64,000 nucleotides of DNA from assembly GCA_002368645.1 (NCBI GenBank), contig DFEE01000010.1:6530-70529 (forward strand), given 5' to 3'. Below are positions 55,101 to 62,042 of this stretch, piece after piece. The DNA comes from Bacteroidales bacterium UBA3810. Lineage in GTDB: Bacteria; Bacteroidota; Bacteroidia; Bacteroidales; Paludibacteraceae. The position numbers were made by a program, and so were the translations under genes. The notes below the pieces were generated by a model. It saw only the letters and a program-made list of their open reading frames with translations. It did no database searches and was not told the origin of the DNA. The first letter of the stretch is position 1. Each line of letters begins with the position of its first letter.

Positions 55101-56756
55101 TCTGAGACAGTTGCGGCTAAGAAAGGTGAGGCTATTACCATTACTCATAGACTCAGCTCGGAGAATTTGACCGTCGTATTCACTGATGCTACCGGTCATA
55201 AAGTGCCTGCGACTTTCAAGACCGATGGGGCAACCAAGATTATCGTTACCCCCAAGACGGATTGCGCGGCTTTGACTGTAGCTATTCAAACCCGTAACCC
55301 CAACGAGCGCTCAGCAGGAGAAGTGGCACGAGATATGTCCGCTTATTTGGGGACGATGATACGAAAGGTACAAGTGACCTATCGTGAAACGAACTCTATC
55401 TCCGTACCCGGATTTAATCCGGAACCGGTATTCTTTGGACAGCAGAACTACAATAATTACATGGCTCCCGGACTGGACTTTGCCTTTGGATTTATTCCTG
55501 CGGACTTTGTCTCCCGTGCCAAATCGCGTGGTTGGCTCAGTGGCGATACTGCGGTCGTACAACCGGCTGTTAGAGCGCATACCTCTGACTTTGATATCAA
55601 ATTGACGCTTGAGCCGTTGCCGGGATTGAAGATCCAACTTAACGGCAAACGGTACGAGGCTTCTTCGACATCCATTATCTATTCCTATAATGAGTTGCAG
55701 GAACATACCACCGGCTCCTTCAATATTACCCAAGTAGCTATTGGAACGATGTTTGCCGGTATCGGTACGCAGGCTGATGGTTTCACCTCAGTGCCTTTCG
55801 AAGAGTTTGTCCGCAATATTGACGTAATGCAGGGTAGGGTGCAGCAGCGGTATGAACATATACTTTATCCCTCTACCGGTTTTATGGCGGGTAATTCGTT
55901 GGCAAACACCATTTACGACCCGGCAAAAGGAAAAGTAAGTAGAACCTCTGCGGATGTAATCATCCCGGCATTCTTCGCAGCTTATGCCGGTAGGGATGTT
56001 AATACAATAGGTTTCAATCCTATCATGGGTATCTTGTCTATCTTGCCTAACTGGTCTGTCTCATACGATGGTTTGGGTAAACTTCCATGGATGAGAGACC
56101 ATTTCCGCTCGGTGACGCTGACTCATGCTTATACTTGTAAATATGCTATAGGCTCCTATGGCAGTTACTCCACTTGGGTCGGTGCGCAGGGCGGTGACCG
56201 TACGCTCGGTTTTGTCAGGGATGTGAGCAGTGATAATCCTGTTCCCTCCGGAGCATATGATATCGCCAATGTTACCTTGTCCGAGGCATTCTCGCCGCTG
56301 ATTGGTCTTAACCTGACGATGAAGAATAGTTTGTCGCTGAAAGCCGAGTACCGTAAACAACGCAACCTTGCCCTCAATGTCACCTCAGTCCAACTAACAG
56401 AGGCGCACTCCGATGAGTTCGTACTTGGTGGCGGCTATACGGTCAAGAATCTTTCCTTCACCTCTAAGAATAAAGACGGTCGCCAAAAACGTGTATCTAA
56501 TGACTTGAAACTCAATCTGGATATTTCCTATAAGAACATCACTTCCTTGCTCCGTAAGGTGGATGAGGGTATCACTCAAATATCTTCGGGTAATAAGGTC
56601 TGGTCTCTTAAACTCTCGGCTGATTATGTCTTGTCGCAGAAGATTAACTTGCAGTTCTTCTACGACCACCAATCCACGACGCCCTTTATCTCTACTTCTT
56701 ATCCCGTTTCAGCGGATAATGTAGGACTTAATATCAAAATCATGTTGACCCGATGA
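49155..56756 (+). CDS. sprA: SprA/Sov, giant outer-membrane translocon of the type IX secretion system
   Basis: A protein of about 2533 residues matching the SprA/Sov family, which forms the 36-stranded outer-membrane channel for T9SS cargo. Recognisable parts are the early NIGPADRVFGPGGVQLKLQG block, IQSIEAGNVTMDLNSSLIQG, AYIDDFEATQTNIDV, RSMTGDINTNDFE-like NTDFEQANIEYIEFWL, and long beta-rich C-terminal repeats. It follows ruvA, an order known in other Bacteroidota. The signal peptide (RNFIYILYLLFCLIVF...GVYAQ) is encoded directly after the ruvA stop, and there is no ATG, GTG or TTG before it; ATT 49155 gives the best N-terminus. The first standard start (TTG 49269) would remove the signal peptide. 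Confidence 0.92.
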   Translation: MRNFIYILYLLFCLIVFGQGVYAQKLNPLIPSKRNDRLLREQALREATQPSAIREAAPVEANNPKNEVTPAKSDKTAKGSNEEPTSTINPAEYEPAIMASKLPGTQMTKTSVEYNPGTGYYILHTKIGDVDVATPIVMNSEEYARYSQQQIMHNYWQKKISEVDHDNERKFDITDMKFNIGPADRVFGPGGVQLKLQGSAELMFAFNHQYVDNPSLTLRSRNNNIFDFDEKIQVNVTGKVGTKLDFKLNYNTEASFAQDQQNLKLAYKGEEDDIIQSIEAGNVTMDLNSSLIQGTRALFGIKTNLQFGKLKVQALISQQNSESQTVSSSGGAQMTKFDIDISEYDENRHFFLGYYFRDHYDEAMKSLPYVASGVTINKIEVWVTNRKGTYDEARNIVAYVDLGEPERKHILNTQYWTPSSDGVLAPHNKGNNLYDAVKSVRNIQNISSEMSAMYPAMEGGEAYDKIESARRLNSSEYTLNAALGYISLKQSLREDEVLAVAYEYTYGGQVYQVGEFSTDQTEMTEAPNCLVLKLLKSTTMAPVDNGGENYLRRLGGERYGTWDLMMKNIYWIGASTMSGDKFELYVQYRNDSVGTQVQYLPAGDCKGKQLLRVLGLDRLDSKNNPYPDGKFDWVDGYTVTASNGRIIFPVLEPFGSYLRDQIGADKDWIYNDYIYQELYDSTLVVAQEFSEKNKFRLTGKYKGSAGNEIRLNAMNVPRGSVKVTAGGATLVENVDYTVDYMMGTVTILNQSILESGTSVNVSLENQSTFSLKRKSLLGAHLEYQFNKDFMIGGTIMHLRERPLTTKVNSGEEPLANTIWGLNLNWKTEFQWLSNAIDKVPWMHAEAPSTLQVGAEFAHMIPGHTGDVGAEGTAYIDDFEATQTNIDVHYPNYWHLASTPRAFSEASATNDIAYGKNRAMLAWYLVDPIFGYPQSNTPQHIRNNPDAMSDHRTRIVYQNELFPNKQQLANEDSRMTVLNLSYYPEERGPYNVSIDELDATGKLTNPAQRWGGMMRKLDNTDFEQANIEYIEFWLMDPRLTNPQNNGAYEADLYFNLGDISEDILKDGKKSFEHGLPVTTESNTTDTTIWGIVPKTTSTTIAFSNETGARVKQDVGLNGLNSETEKTFGVYKAYRDALLNGKVNADVLQRWQNDPFSPLNDPAGDDFHYYRGSDFDRAETPVLERYKHYNGTEGNSPDTQTQTETYGTASTLDPDIEDINKDNTLNEYEKYFSYHVSLRPADMRLGLQHITDVKETDVTLRNGQTERVTWYQFKIPLHGDSSTVEAVGSIRNFKSIRFMRVYMTGAEKETHLRFAELNLVRGDWRQYSKELYKNGMQAAPTSASFDVQNVSIEENGAKTPVNYVLPPGVSRQTDPGQAQLIAQNEKAVVLKVDNLYPGDAKAIYKKTSYDFRNYKKLQMFVHAEAMQPDTRDLNDGDLSVFIRLGTDAKYNYYEYEIPLVLTAPGVYSNDNENDRLKVWPRENMIDVPFETLSRAKVARNKAKRAGTTGVSNTLPYVVYDDENGKPSNKITVLGNPTIEDVSIIMIGVRNSGTHTTGGEVWVNELRLSQFNEQGGVAAMANIALGISDIAQFNASGRLETAGYGSIESNVLGRNKDNQYQLQLSAAMEVGRLFPEKAKLQIPAYVSYSTNVVSPQYDPLDSDVKLEETLSSFTTQAEKDSVKKMANTVQTSTSFSVSNMKVNIKSKKRDMFYDPANFSISASYNKQENRSPEIEKDITTDHRGSFNYQYSFNPKPWEPFKKVKSVQKVKLLSEMNFYYLPQSWAFNTNMHRTFNHMKMRDLTGDSHNMDLTFSKDFTWDRHFDFKYDLTKNMKFSIQTAHNASVYEGFYSSEIIKSEIADHVFANELYEAWRDTVRRSLGTWGKPYTFQQVFTANWNVPFNRIPYVEALSATGSYSANYNWNRTAASSSSSNRNLGNTISSLQTWQVDGSINLETLYGKSKYWKDMTRFYTSRANNRRFKPKEYSETVAAKKGEAITITHRLSSENLTVVFTDATGHKVPATFKTDGATKIIVTPKTDCAALTVAIQTRNPNERSAGEVARDMSAYLGTMIRKVQVTYRETNSISVPGFNPEPVFFGQQNYNNYMAPGLDFAFGFIPADFVSRAKSRGWLSGDTAVVQPAVRAHTSDFDIKLTLEPLPGLKIQLNGKRYEASSTSIIYSYNELQEHTTGSFNITQVAIGTMFAGIGTQADGFTSVPFEEFVRNIDVMQGRVQQRYEHILYPSTGFMAGNSLANTIYDPAKGKVSRTSADVIIPAFFAAYAGRDVNTIGFNPIMGILSILPNWSVSYDGLGKLPWMRDHFRSVTLTHAYTCKYAIGSYGSYSTWVGAQGGDRTLGFVRDVSSDNPVPSGAYDIANVTLSEAFSPLIGLNLTMKNSLSLKAEYRKQRNLALNVTSVQLTEAHSDEFVLGGGYTVKNLSFTSKNKDGRQKRVSNDLKLNLDISYKNITSLLRKVDEGITQISSGNKVWSLKLSADYVLSQKINLQFFYDHQSTTPFISTSYPVSADNVGLNIKIMLTR

Positions 56757-57253
56757 GTAGCCGTATCGCCGTTATAGGTCCCGAATCGTCCGGCAAATCG
56801 ACTTTAGCACGCTCGCTTGCTGAGCAGTTCCATGGTAGCTATATTCCTGAGTATGGGAGAACTTATTTAGAGCAAAATGGATTGGGAACTAATTATACCT
56901 ACGACGATGTTCTTGCCATTGCGCAACACCAAATATCCGAGCTTAGCAACAGTGTTAACAGCGTAAGCGTTGCTAATATCGGTGTTACACCAGCCGTATT
57001 TTATGATACCGAATTGGTAGTGACTAAGGTGTGGTTTGAAGTGAAGTATGGTGCCTGTCCGGCTATTGTCTTAGAGGCTTTGCAGCGATATCCGATGGAC
57101 TACTATATCCTCTGTTATCCCGACATCCCATGGGTCGAAGATCCTACACGGGAAAATGGTGACCAAACTCTCCGCGAACAACTCTTTGAACGCTACCTCC
57201 ATGAGGTGCAACAACTCCATATACCATATTATATCTATTTCCATGAAGACTGA
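56753..57253 (+). CDS. NadR-like ATPase (ribosylnicotinamide kinase-type)
   Basis: A 166-residue P-loop protein with GPESSGKSTLARSLA at the start, a PEYGRTYLEQNG block and DTELVVTKVWFEVKYG, as in the C-terminal kinase domain of NadR, which phosphorylates nicotinamide riboside. The adenylyltransferase domain of full NadR is absent. The start overlaps the sprA stop (ATGA). The 3' end overlaps the lipoprotein fragment by 11 bp. Confidence 0.8.
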   Translation: MSSRIAVIGPESSGKSTLARSLAEQFHGSYIPEYGRTYLEQNGLGTNYTYDDVLAIAQHQISELSNSVNSVSVANIGVTPAVFYDTELVVTKVWFEVKYGACPAIVLEALQRYPMDYYILCYPDIPWVEDPTRENGDQTLREQLFERYLHEVQQLHIPYYIYFHED

Positions 57254-57452
57254 CAATCTCTTGCTTTCATTTTCTTACCTTTCACTTATCATAGCTTTGA
57301 CTATACTTCCGGCATGCACGATTCACAATGATTGTGAACCTCTGCTTGGAGAATTAGATCGCTGCAGAGCAGGCAAGATAAGATCATTAGAAGGGATTTT
57401 GGATAAAACTCCAATAATGGAATCATTTAAAATTCTCGGTGTCATCGTATAA
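57243..57452 (+). pseudogene. lipoprotein N-terminal fragment
   Basis: Sixty-nine codons: a lipoprotein signal with cysteine after LIIALTILPA, then CEPLLGELDRCRAGKIRSLEG and a short tail to a stop. The L-L-x-x-L-D-x-x-x-A/G-x-K pattern recalls the mature N-terminus of DUF6377-type regulators of Bacteroidales (about 500 residues), so I read it as a front fragment of such a gene; a genuine tiny lipoprotein is possible. An 8-bp gap separates it from the first copy of the 77-bp direct repeat. Confidence 0.5.
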
Positions 57453-57460
57453 TTATTTTT

Positions 57461-57537
57461 AAAGTTTCGCCCGTCTTTGTTCGACATTGGGGCACTTTCC
57501 GATTTTGCGCGGCAAAGATAATACTTTATTTTCATAT
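57461..57537. repeat. 77-bp direct repeat, left copy
   Basis: Identical over 77 bp to 59627-59703. It contains TATCTTTG on the minus strand (57520-57513), a -7-type box without a TTTG at the usual step. Confidence 0.9.
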
Positions 57538-57619
57538 AAAAAAATAGAAGTTAATCTTTTTTGCAGTTAGCCCTAATTAGCCCATAAAGGTGTTTATTTT
57601 GCACTTTTAATGAAAAATA

Positions 57620-57651
57620 TTTGCACAATTCATTTTATTTTTGTAATTTTG
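57620..57651 (+). promoter_or_regulatory. abiE promoter
   Basis: TTTG (57620, reading TTTGCACA) and TAATTTTG (57644-57651) at the 24-bp step. Confidence 0.7.
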
Positions 57652-57672
57652 CAGCGGATTTGTTTCCATAAC

Positions 57673-57688
57673 GCACTAATTTTAGTGC
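57673..57688. promoter_or_regulatory. palindromic operator-like site of the abiE operon
   Basis: GCACTAA-TT-TTAGTGC, a perfect inverted repeat in the leader between the -7 box and the ATG at 57712. AbiEi-type antitoxins repress their own promoter through inverted repeats, so this is the best candidate site. Confidence 0.6.
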
Positions 57689-57711
57689 ATTACAGAAATG
57701 ATTTGCAGTTT

Positions 57712-58329
57712 ATGACCTATAATTCGTTCTATAATCAGTGGCATCATTTGGCTTGTTTTTCTATAGCACAAGTGAAGGCAATATACCCGGACTTTCCGCG
57801 AGGGAATTATCTTCGTTGGCAACAGGCGGGCTATATTGTTCCTTTGCGGCAGGGGTGGTATGCCTTTGCGGATTGTGTGAACAAGCCGGATTACGCACGA
57901 TATATTGCTTCGAAAATCTATACCCCATCGTATATCAGTCTGCATACCGCTTTGTCATTCTACGGAATAATTCCGGAAGCGGTGGTAGCCATTACGAGTA
58001 TTACTACGCGCAAAACAGCTCGGTTTGAGAACGTCTTTGCGTCTTATAGCTACCAAACGATCAAGCCTTCTCTCTTTTGGGGCTATGAACCCAAGCAACT
58101 ACCCGACGGAAAGACCTTCATGTTAGCGACATCGGAGAAAGCGCTTATCGACCTGCTTTACCTCTATCCGCAGTATTCAACGGAAGAAGAGATGCGTGAG
58201 TTGCGTCTGGACGAAGATTTCATGCACAACGAGTTAGATAAGGAACGGCTTCTCGAATATACTACTCGCATTGGAAGTCCGATAATCACCAAGCGGGTAC
58301 AACTTATGCTCAAAACTTACGGATTATGA
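57712..58329 (+). CDS. AbiEi-type antitoxin/transcriptional regulator
   Basis: A 205-residue protein matching the AbiEi family: an N-terminal winged-helix part (HHLACFSIAQVKAIYPDFPRGNYLRWQQAGYIVPLRQGWYAF) and a second domain with YTPSYISLHTALSFYGIIPE and ATSEKALIDLLYLYP. AbiEi neutralises AbiEii (type IV system) and represses the operon. I use ATG 57712; the longer reading to 57610 passes through promoter and operator. It overlaps the toxin gene by 4 bp. Confidence 0.85.
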   Translation: MTYNSFYNQWHHLACFSIAQVKAIYPDFPRGNYLRWQQAGYIVPLRQGWYAFADCVNKPDYARYIASKIYTPSYISLHTALSFYGIIPEAVVAITSITTRKTARFENVFASYSYQTIKPSLFWGYEPKQLPDGKTFMLATSEKALIDLLYLYPQYSTEEEMRELRLDEDFMHNELDKERLLEYTTRIGSPIITKRVQLMLKTYGL

Positions 58330-59108
58330 TTGATTTAATGTACATACGCGGTTTCTATCCGCCGCAGATTGCCAATAATGCCAACTTTCAGAAGCATTTG
58401 CTCAAGGAATACATTGAGTGTCTGGCAATGGAATGGATTTCGCAGTCGGCGTGGTCGGACAAGTTGGCTTTTATCGGCGGCACGAACTTGCGGCTGATAC
58501 AGGGTATTGACCGATTCTCTGAGGATTTGGACTTTGATTGCAAAAACCTCAGTCAAGAAGACTTCGTCCAAATGACAGACGGTTTAATGCGCTATCTGAA
58601 GCTGCAAGGCTTGACGGTCGAAGCACGCGATAAAGAAAACGCCAAACTAACTGCTTTTCGTCGAAATGTCTATTTCCCGGAACTGCTCTTCTCGCTCCAA
58701 CTAACGGGGCATCGGGAAGAACGTTTTTTAATGAAGATAGAGGCACAAGATCAAGGTATCAGTTACCCGCGTGAAATGGCAACCATCAGCCGCTTAGGTT
58801 TCTATTTCCCTGTTTCCGTTCCACCGATTAGTATTCTCCTGTCCATGAAACTGTCGGCTCTGTTGACTCGCCAGAAAGGTCGTGATTTTTACGATGTCCT
58901 ATTCTTGTGGCAACGCACAAAGCCGGACTACGAATTCTTAAAGCAGCGCCACGGTATAGGAAACGAGGAGCAATTACGTACGCAACTCCAGGAAATTGTC
59001 GCTCATACGGACCTCAAAACCAAGCAGCGGGACTTTGAGCATCTGCTCTTTGAGCCTCGCAAAAGCGAGCAGATTCTTCATTTCTTGGAGATCTTGGCTA
59101 TCGCATAG
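58326..59108 (+). CDS. AbiEii-type nucleotidyltransferase toxin
   Basis: A 260-residue protein with the AbiEii/AbiGii NTase signature FIGGTNLRLIQGIDRFSEDLDFDC (G-G-T, R-x-S-x-D-L-D-F) near residue 48, and KLSALLTRQKGRDFYDVLFLW, the conserved late R-x-x-D-x-x-D motif. AbiEii-like toxins stop growth, in studied cases by nucleotide addition to tRNA, and give abortive phage resistance. The expected catalytic residues are present. Confidence 0.88.
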   Translation: MIDLMYIRGFYPPQIANNANFQKHLLKEYIECLAMEWISQSAWSDKLAFIGGTNLRLIQGIDRFSEDLDFDCKNLSQEDFVQMTDGLMRYLKLQGLTVEARDKENAKLTAFRRNVYFPELLFSLQLTGHREERFLMKIEAQDQGISYPREMATISRLGFYFPVSVPPISILLSMKLSALLTRQKGRDFYDVLFLWQRTKPDYEFLKQRHGIGNEEQLRTQLQEIVAHTDLKTKQRDFEHLLFEPRKSEQILHFLEILAIA

Positions 59109-59158
59109 AAATTTGGAAACAATTTCAAAGATCACATTTTATCTTTTGGGAGGGGAAA

Positions 59159-59611
59159 TTATTTTTTGACCATTTGCCATTTATCATCTTCATCCGACCA
59201 TTTGGGATAATATTGCTCCGCCTCTTCAAGGGGCATAGCTTTGTCTAAATTTTTGAGGACGGATTGATAGATATACACAAAAGTTTCTTCATAGAATGGG
59301 CACACATCGCGTCCTGATGCATTTTTGTAATAAGCAGGTTGGAATTTGTCATCAGGAGCCGGAATATTGTATTCCGAATAGGCTTTTACGTGTATTGTTC
59401 CATCAAATACAGCAATCGCCCAAATAGCATAGTTTTCCTGGTTTAGAATTAGATCTTCACTATCCGGATTAATCAAGATGCAGTTCCCTTTCGGATTCTT
59501 ACTCAAGATTTCGTAACACTCGTCTTTTGCTTGCAGACCGATTGCATTAATTTGTGCATAAAGAGATGTTACCATTTTTTCAAATTTGTTAGGATCTTGT
59601 ACTGTTTCCAT
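59159..59611 (-). CDS. hypothetical protein (150 residues)
   Basis: Not recognised. It is soluble, with an N-terminal helix (METVQDPNKFEKMVTSLYAQ), a beta-rich centre (ENYAIWAIAVFDGTIHVKAYSEYNI) and an acidic C-terminus ending KWSDEDDKWQMVKK. It converges on abiEii inside the segment bounded by the 77-bp repeats, and the right repeat copy lies directly upstream and would supply its promoter and leader. Whether it acts with AbiE is unknown. Confidence 0.6.
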   Translation of the reverse strand: METVQDPNKFEKMVTSLYAQINAIGLQAKDECYEILSKNPKGNCILINPDSEDLILNQENYAIWAIAVFDGTIHVKAYSEYNIPAPDDKFQPAYYKNASGRDVCPFYEETFVYIYQSVLKNLDKAMPLEEAEQYYPKWSDEDDKWQMVKK

Positions 59612-59626
59612 ATGCTATCAAATTTA

Positions 59627-59703
59627 AAAGTTTCGCCCGTCTTTGTTCGACATTGGGGCACTTTCCGATTTTGCGCGGCAAAGATAATACTTTATTTTCA
59701 TAT
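59627..59703. repeat. 77-bp direct repeat, right copy
   Basis: Identical to 57461-57537. On the minus strand it provides TATCTTTG (59686-59679) about 70 bp before the ATG of the gene at 59159-59611. Confidence 0.9.
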
Positions 59704-59962
59704 TAAAAAATGACATTGCACTATTTGCACTTTGGAACGAGAAAGTGCAGAAAGTGCAAAGCAAAAAAATGACATAAGAATTGTGAGAATTCTGAGAAAT
59801 CTCACATTTCTCAGTGCAAATTTTTATAGAACCGGCATGGAATGCCAGGGAAAGGAATAAGAAACGCGGCACTAAAGTACCGCGAACGGAAGCTTGGTTT
59901 TTTTGAGAAAAAGATACAAGCTATAAAGAAAAAGATACAAGTGGTGAAAAAGATGGACAAAG
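59704..59962. other. spacer without a gene
   Basis: No coding potential seen. It contains clustered GTGCA/TGCAC words (59714-59760), a hairpin CTGAGAAA/TTTCTCAG near 59792-59814, and GATACAAG twice. Confidence 0.5.
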
Positions 59963-59994
59963 AAAAACCGCTTGGCGGGTTGAGCACCAAGCGG
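59963..59994 (-). terminator. terminator of the MBL/surface-protein operon
   Basis: Stem CCGCTTGG/CCAAGCGG (59968-59975 and 59987-59994) followed on the minus strand by five T. Confidence 0.82.
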
Positions 59995-60031
59995 ATATAA
60001 ACGGGATAATATCCCTGATAAGAAACGAAGG

Positions 60032-62029
60032 CTATTTCACTTCCTGCCCGGTGAGGGTATATTCCTTCTCCCCGCGGAGGATGAAGATCTGACCGTTATG
60101 GAGCACCTTGGTACATGGTACTTGGTCACTTTGTACTTCGTCTATGTCTGTGGGCACACTTCCTCCGGTTGTGGTGAACTCTCCGGAATAGGTAGCAACG
60201 GTTTGGTCATTGGCATCTTTAGCGGTTACGTTATAGCCGTATTGAGTACCGCTGTTCAGACCCGTAACCGTGAACTGCAAGCCATTTGCGGTCATGATAG
60301 CTTGTGGAGCATGTGCCTGTCCGTCGCGAGAAGGCGCAAAAGCAATGCCTGTCAACTGACCGTTGGCATTGAAGACAAGCGTGCAGAACAGTACACCATC
60401 TTTAGTTATCTGGATGGTATAAGAAGCCGCATTGTTGCTTGTCGGCCATGTGAGCGTAGCGGCATTATCCTGCGGCTCAACTGTTACATCATTTGTGGTC
60501 ACAGTAGTTTCTTCAGCACCGATGGCATAGGTGTAGTAGAAATCCCTCCAAACGGCAGCATTCTTATACATATCAATCGAACTCGGCAGCACATAGAGCA
60601 CGCACTCAAACTTATCCACTCCGTCAAAGGCGTTGCTATAGGTATTAGTCGGCGTCGGGCGGTAGTTGAAGATTGTTTCGAGGTTCACGCAGTTAAAGAA
60701 CGCTTGTTCTCCGATGGTCTTAACGGACTCGCCGATGGTCACTTTCTTCAGCGTGCTGATACCCGCAAAAGCGTTTGCACCGATGGCGGTGACGGAGTTG
60801 CCGATTACGAGTTCTTCCATTTCGTTCGGCGCTTCTGCACCATACTGCATATTCTCCGTAAACGAACCGGCATTTCCTATAGTTAATACTTTTGTACTAT
60901 GGTCGTATGACCATGTGAGTGCCAAGTCTTTTCCACACGTTCCCACGCGGTCGTACGCAAACTCTGCGGTGAAGGTGGTGTCTTGGGTTATCTGCGCGAT
61001 ACGCGGATTGTCTTTTAGACCGTCCGACCATTGGGTGAAATGATAGCCGTAGTCAGGAGTGACGGTTAATGTCACGAAATCTAAATATTCCGCCGAACTG
61101 TTGCCGGAAATAGAGCCATGTTCCGCATTCTTGGTAATGGAATATACATTCTTCGCAAAAGTGGCGATAAAGGTCTTGTCTTCGGTCACAGAAACTGTGC
61201 GGGGATTAGAAGTGTTGTAATCATTCCAGCGCACGAAATGATAGCCATAATTCGGAATTGCAGAAATTTCCACTTCACTCATATATGTTACCGTGGTGTC
61301 ACCGGCGGTTGCGCCCCATTCAGGATTAGAAGATTCTGTAGTAATCGAATATTGGGAATCTAGGTAGTTTTCCATAAATTCTCTGTCACAAATATACACT
61401 GCGTCCAAATCCAGCCTTGCTCCCTGTACTCCTTCACTTAGCATTACAAACATATTCGTTCCTGCACTATATCTAACAGATGCTAAAGCAGAAGCATATG
61501 TTGACATTGGGATATAATATTCATGCCATGCTCCGTCCCGAGTAAAATCACTATAAACAGGACCATCATACACGCTATGGTTTCCCAATACAAATTTTGT
61601 TGCTTCTGTGCCGAAAAGATAAAAACAATGACTATAATTATCGGTTGACTTGATTGCCATGTGAAGATAATAATTGTCAGGATTAGCAACAATCGCTACA
61701 CGTAGTTGCTCTGCTGCCTGCCAACTATTGCCATTGTCGGTCAGACAAAAACCAGCTCCCGCCCATGCCTGATTTGTAACTCTCAAAGACAAATATCCAT
61801 CGGTATTTCCCATAAAATTTGGCCCAGCTGCTACCAAAGAATCATAAGTATCATTCCAAATATATAGGAAACGATCTATGTCGTTATAACGAAAATCAGC
61901 AACAACAGCTGAATGTGAGTTACAAGTTGCAAATGTTGTTTCATCCATAATAATTGGCCAAACTTGGGCGAACATGGTTCCTACGCTTGCTGCTACAGCG
62001 AGCAATAGGGTAAAAAGTTTTTTTGTCAT
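60032..62029 (-). CDS. multidomain secreted surface protein, probable T9SS cargo
   Basis: A 665-residue protein with a signal peptide (MTKKLFTLLLAVAASVGTMFAQ), an N-terminal region of about 200 residues that may be a beta-sandwich binding module, two InlB-like beta-grasp repeats (VEISAIPNYGYHFVRWND and VTPDYGYHFTQWSDGLKDNP, each ending F-x-A-x-F), BspA-type leucine-rich repeats (IGNSVTAIGANAFAGISTL), a fibronectin III domain, and a C-terminus GQIFILRGEKEYTLTGQEVK that resembles a type IX sorting tail. I use ATG 62029, which gives a clean signal peptide. It is 13 bp after the MBL gene. Adhesion is a guess from the repeats. Confidence 0.75.
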   Translation of the reverse strand: MTKKLFTLLLAVAASVGTMFAQVWPIIMDETTFATCNSHSAVVADFRYNDIDRFLYIWNDTYDSLVAAGPNFMGNTDGYLSLRVTNQAWAGAGFCLTDNGNSWQAAEQLRVAIVANPDNYYLHMAIKSTDNYSHCFYLFGTEATKFVLGNHSVYDGPVYSDFTRDGAWHEYYIPMSTYASALASVRYSAGTNMFVMLSEGVQGARLDLDAVYICDREFMENYLDSQYSITTESSNPEWGATAGDTTVTYMSEVEISAIPNYGYHFVRWNDYNTSNPRTVSVTEDKTFIATFAKNVYSITKNAEHGSISGNSSAEYLDFVTLTVTPDYGYHFTQWSDGLKDNPRIAQITQDTTFTAEFAYDRVGTCGKDLALTWSYDHSTKVLTIGNAGSFTENMQYGAEAPNEMEELVIGNSVTAIGANAFAGISTLKKVTIGESVKTIGEQAFFNCVNLETIFNYRPTPTNTYSNAFDGVDKFECVLYVLPSSIDMYKNAAVWRDFYYTYAIGAEETTVTTNDVTVEPQDNAATLTWPTSNNAASYTIQITKDGVLFCTLVFNANGQLTGIAFAPSRDGQAHAPQAIMTANGLQFTVTGLNSGTQYGYNVTAKDANDQTVATYSGEFTTTGGSVPTDIDEVQSDQVPCTKVLHNGQIFILRGEKEYTLTGQEVK

Positions 62030-62042
62030 AATAGTTAATATT

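Noticed and set aside
57323..57535. Minus-strand frame through the left 77-bp repeat, possibly a gene driven by the repeat's -7 box
   Set aside because: Its N-terminal part is the repeat itself and the rest is antisense to the lipoprotein fragment; no TTTG at the 24-bp step.
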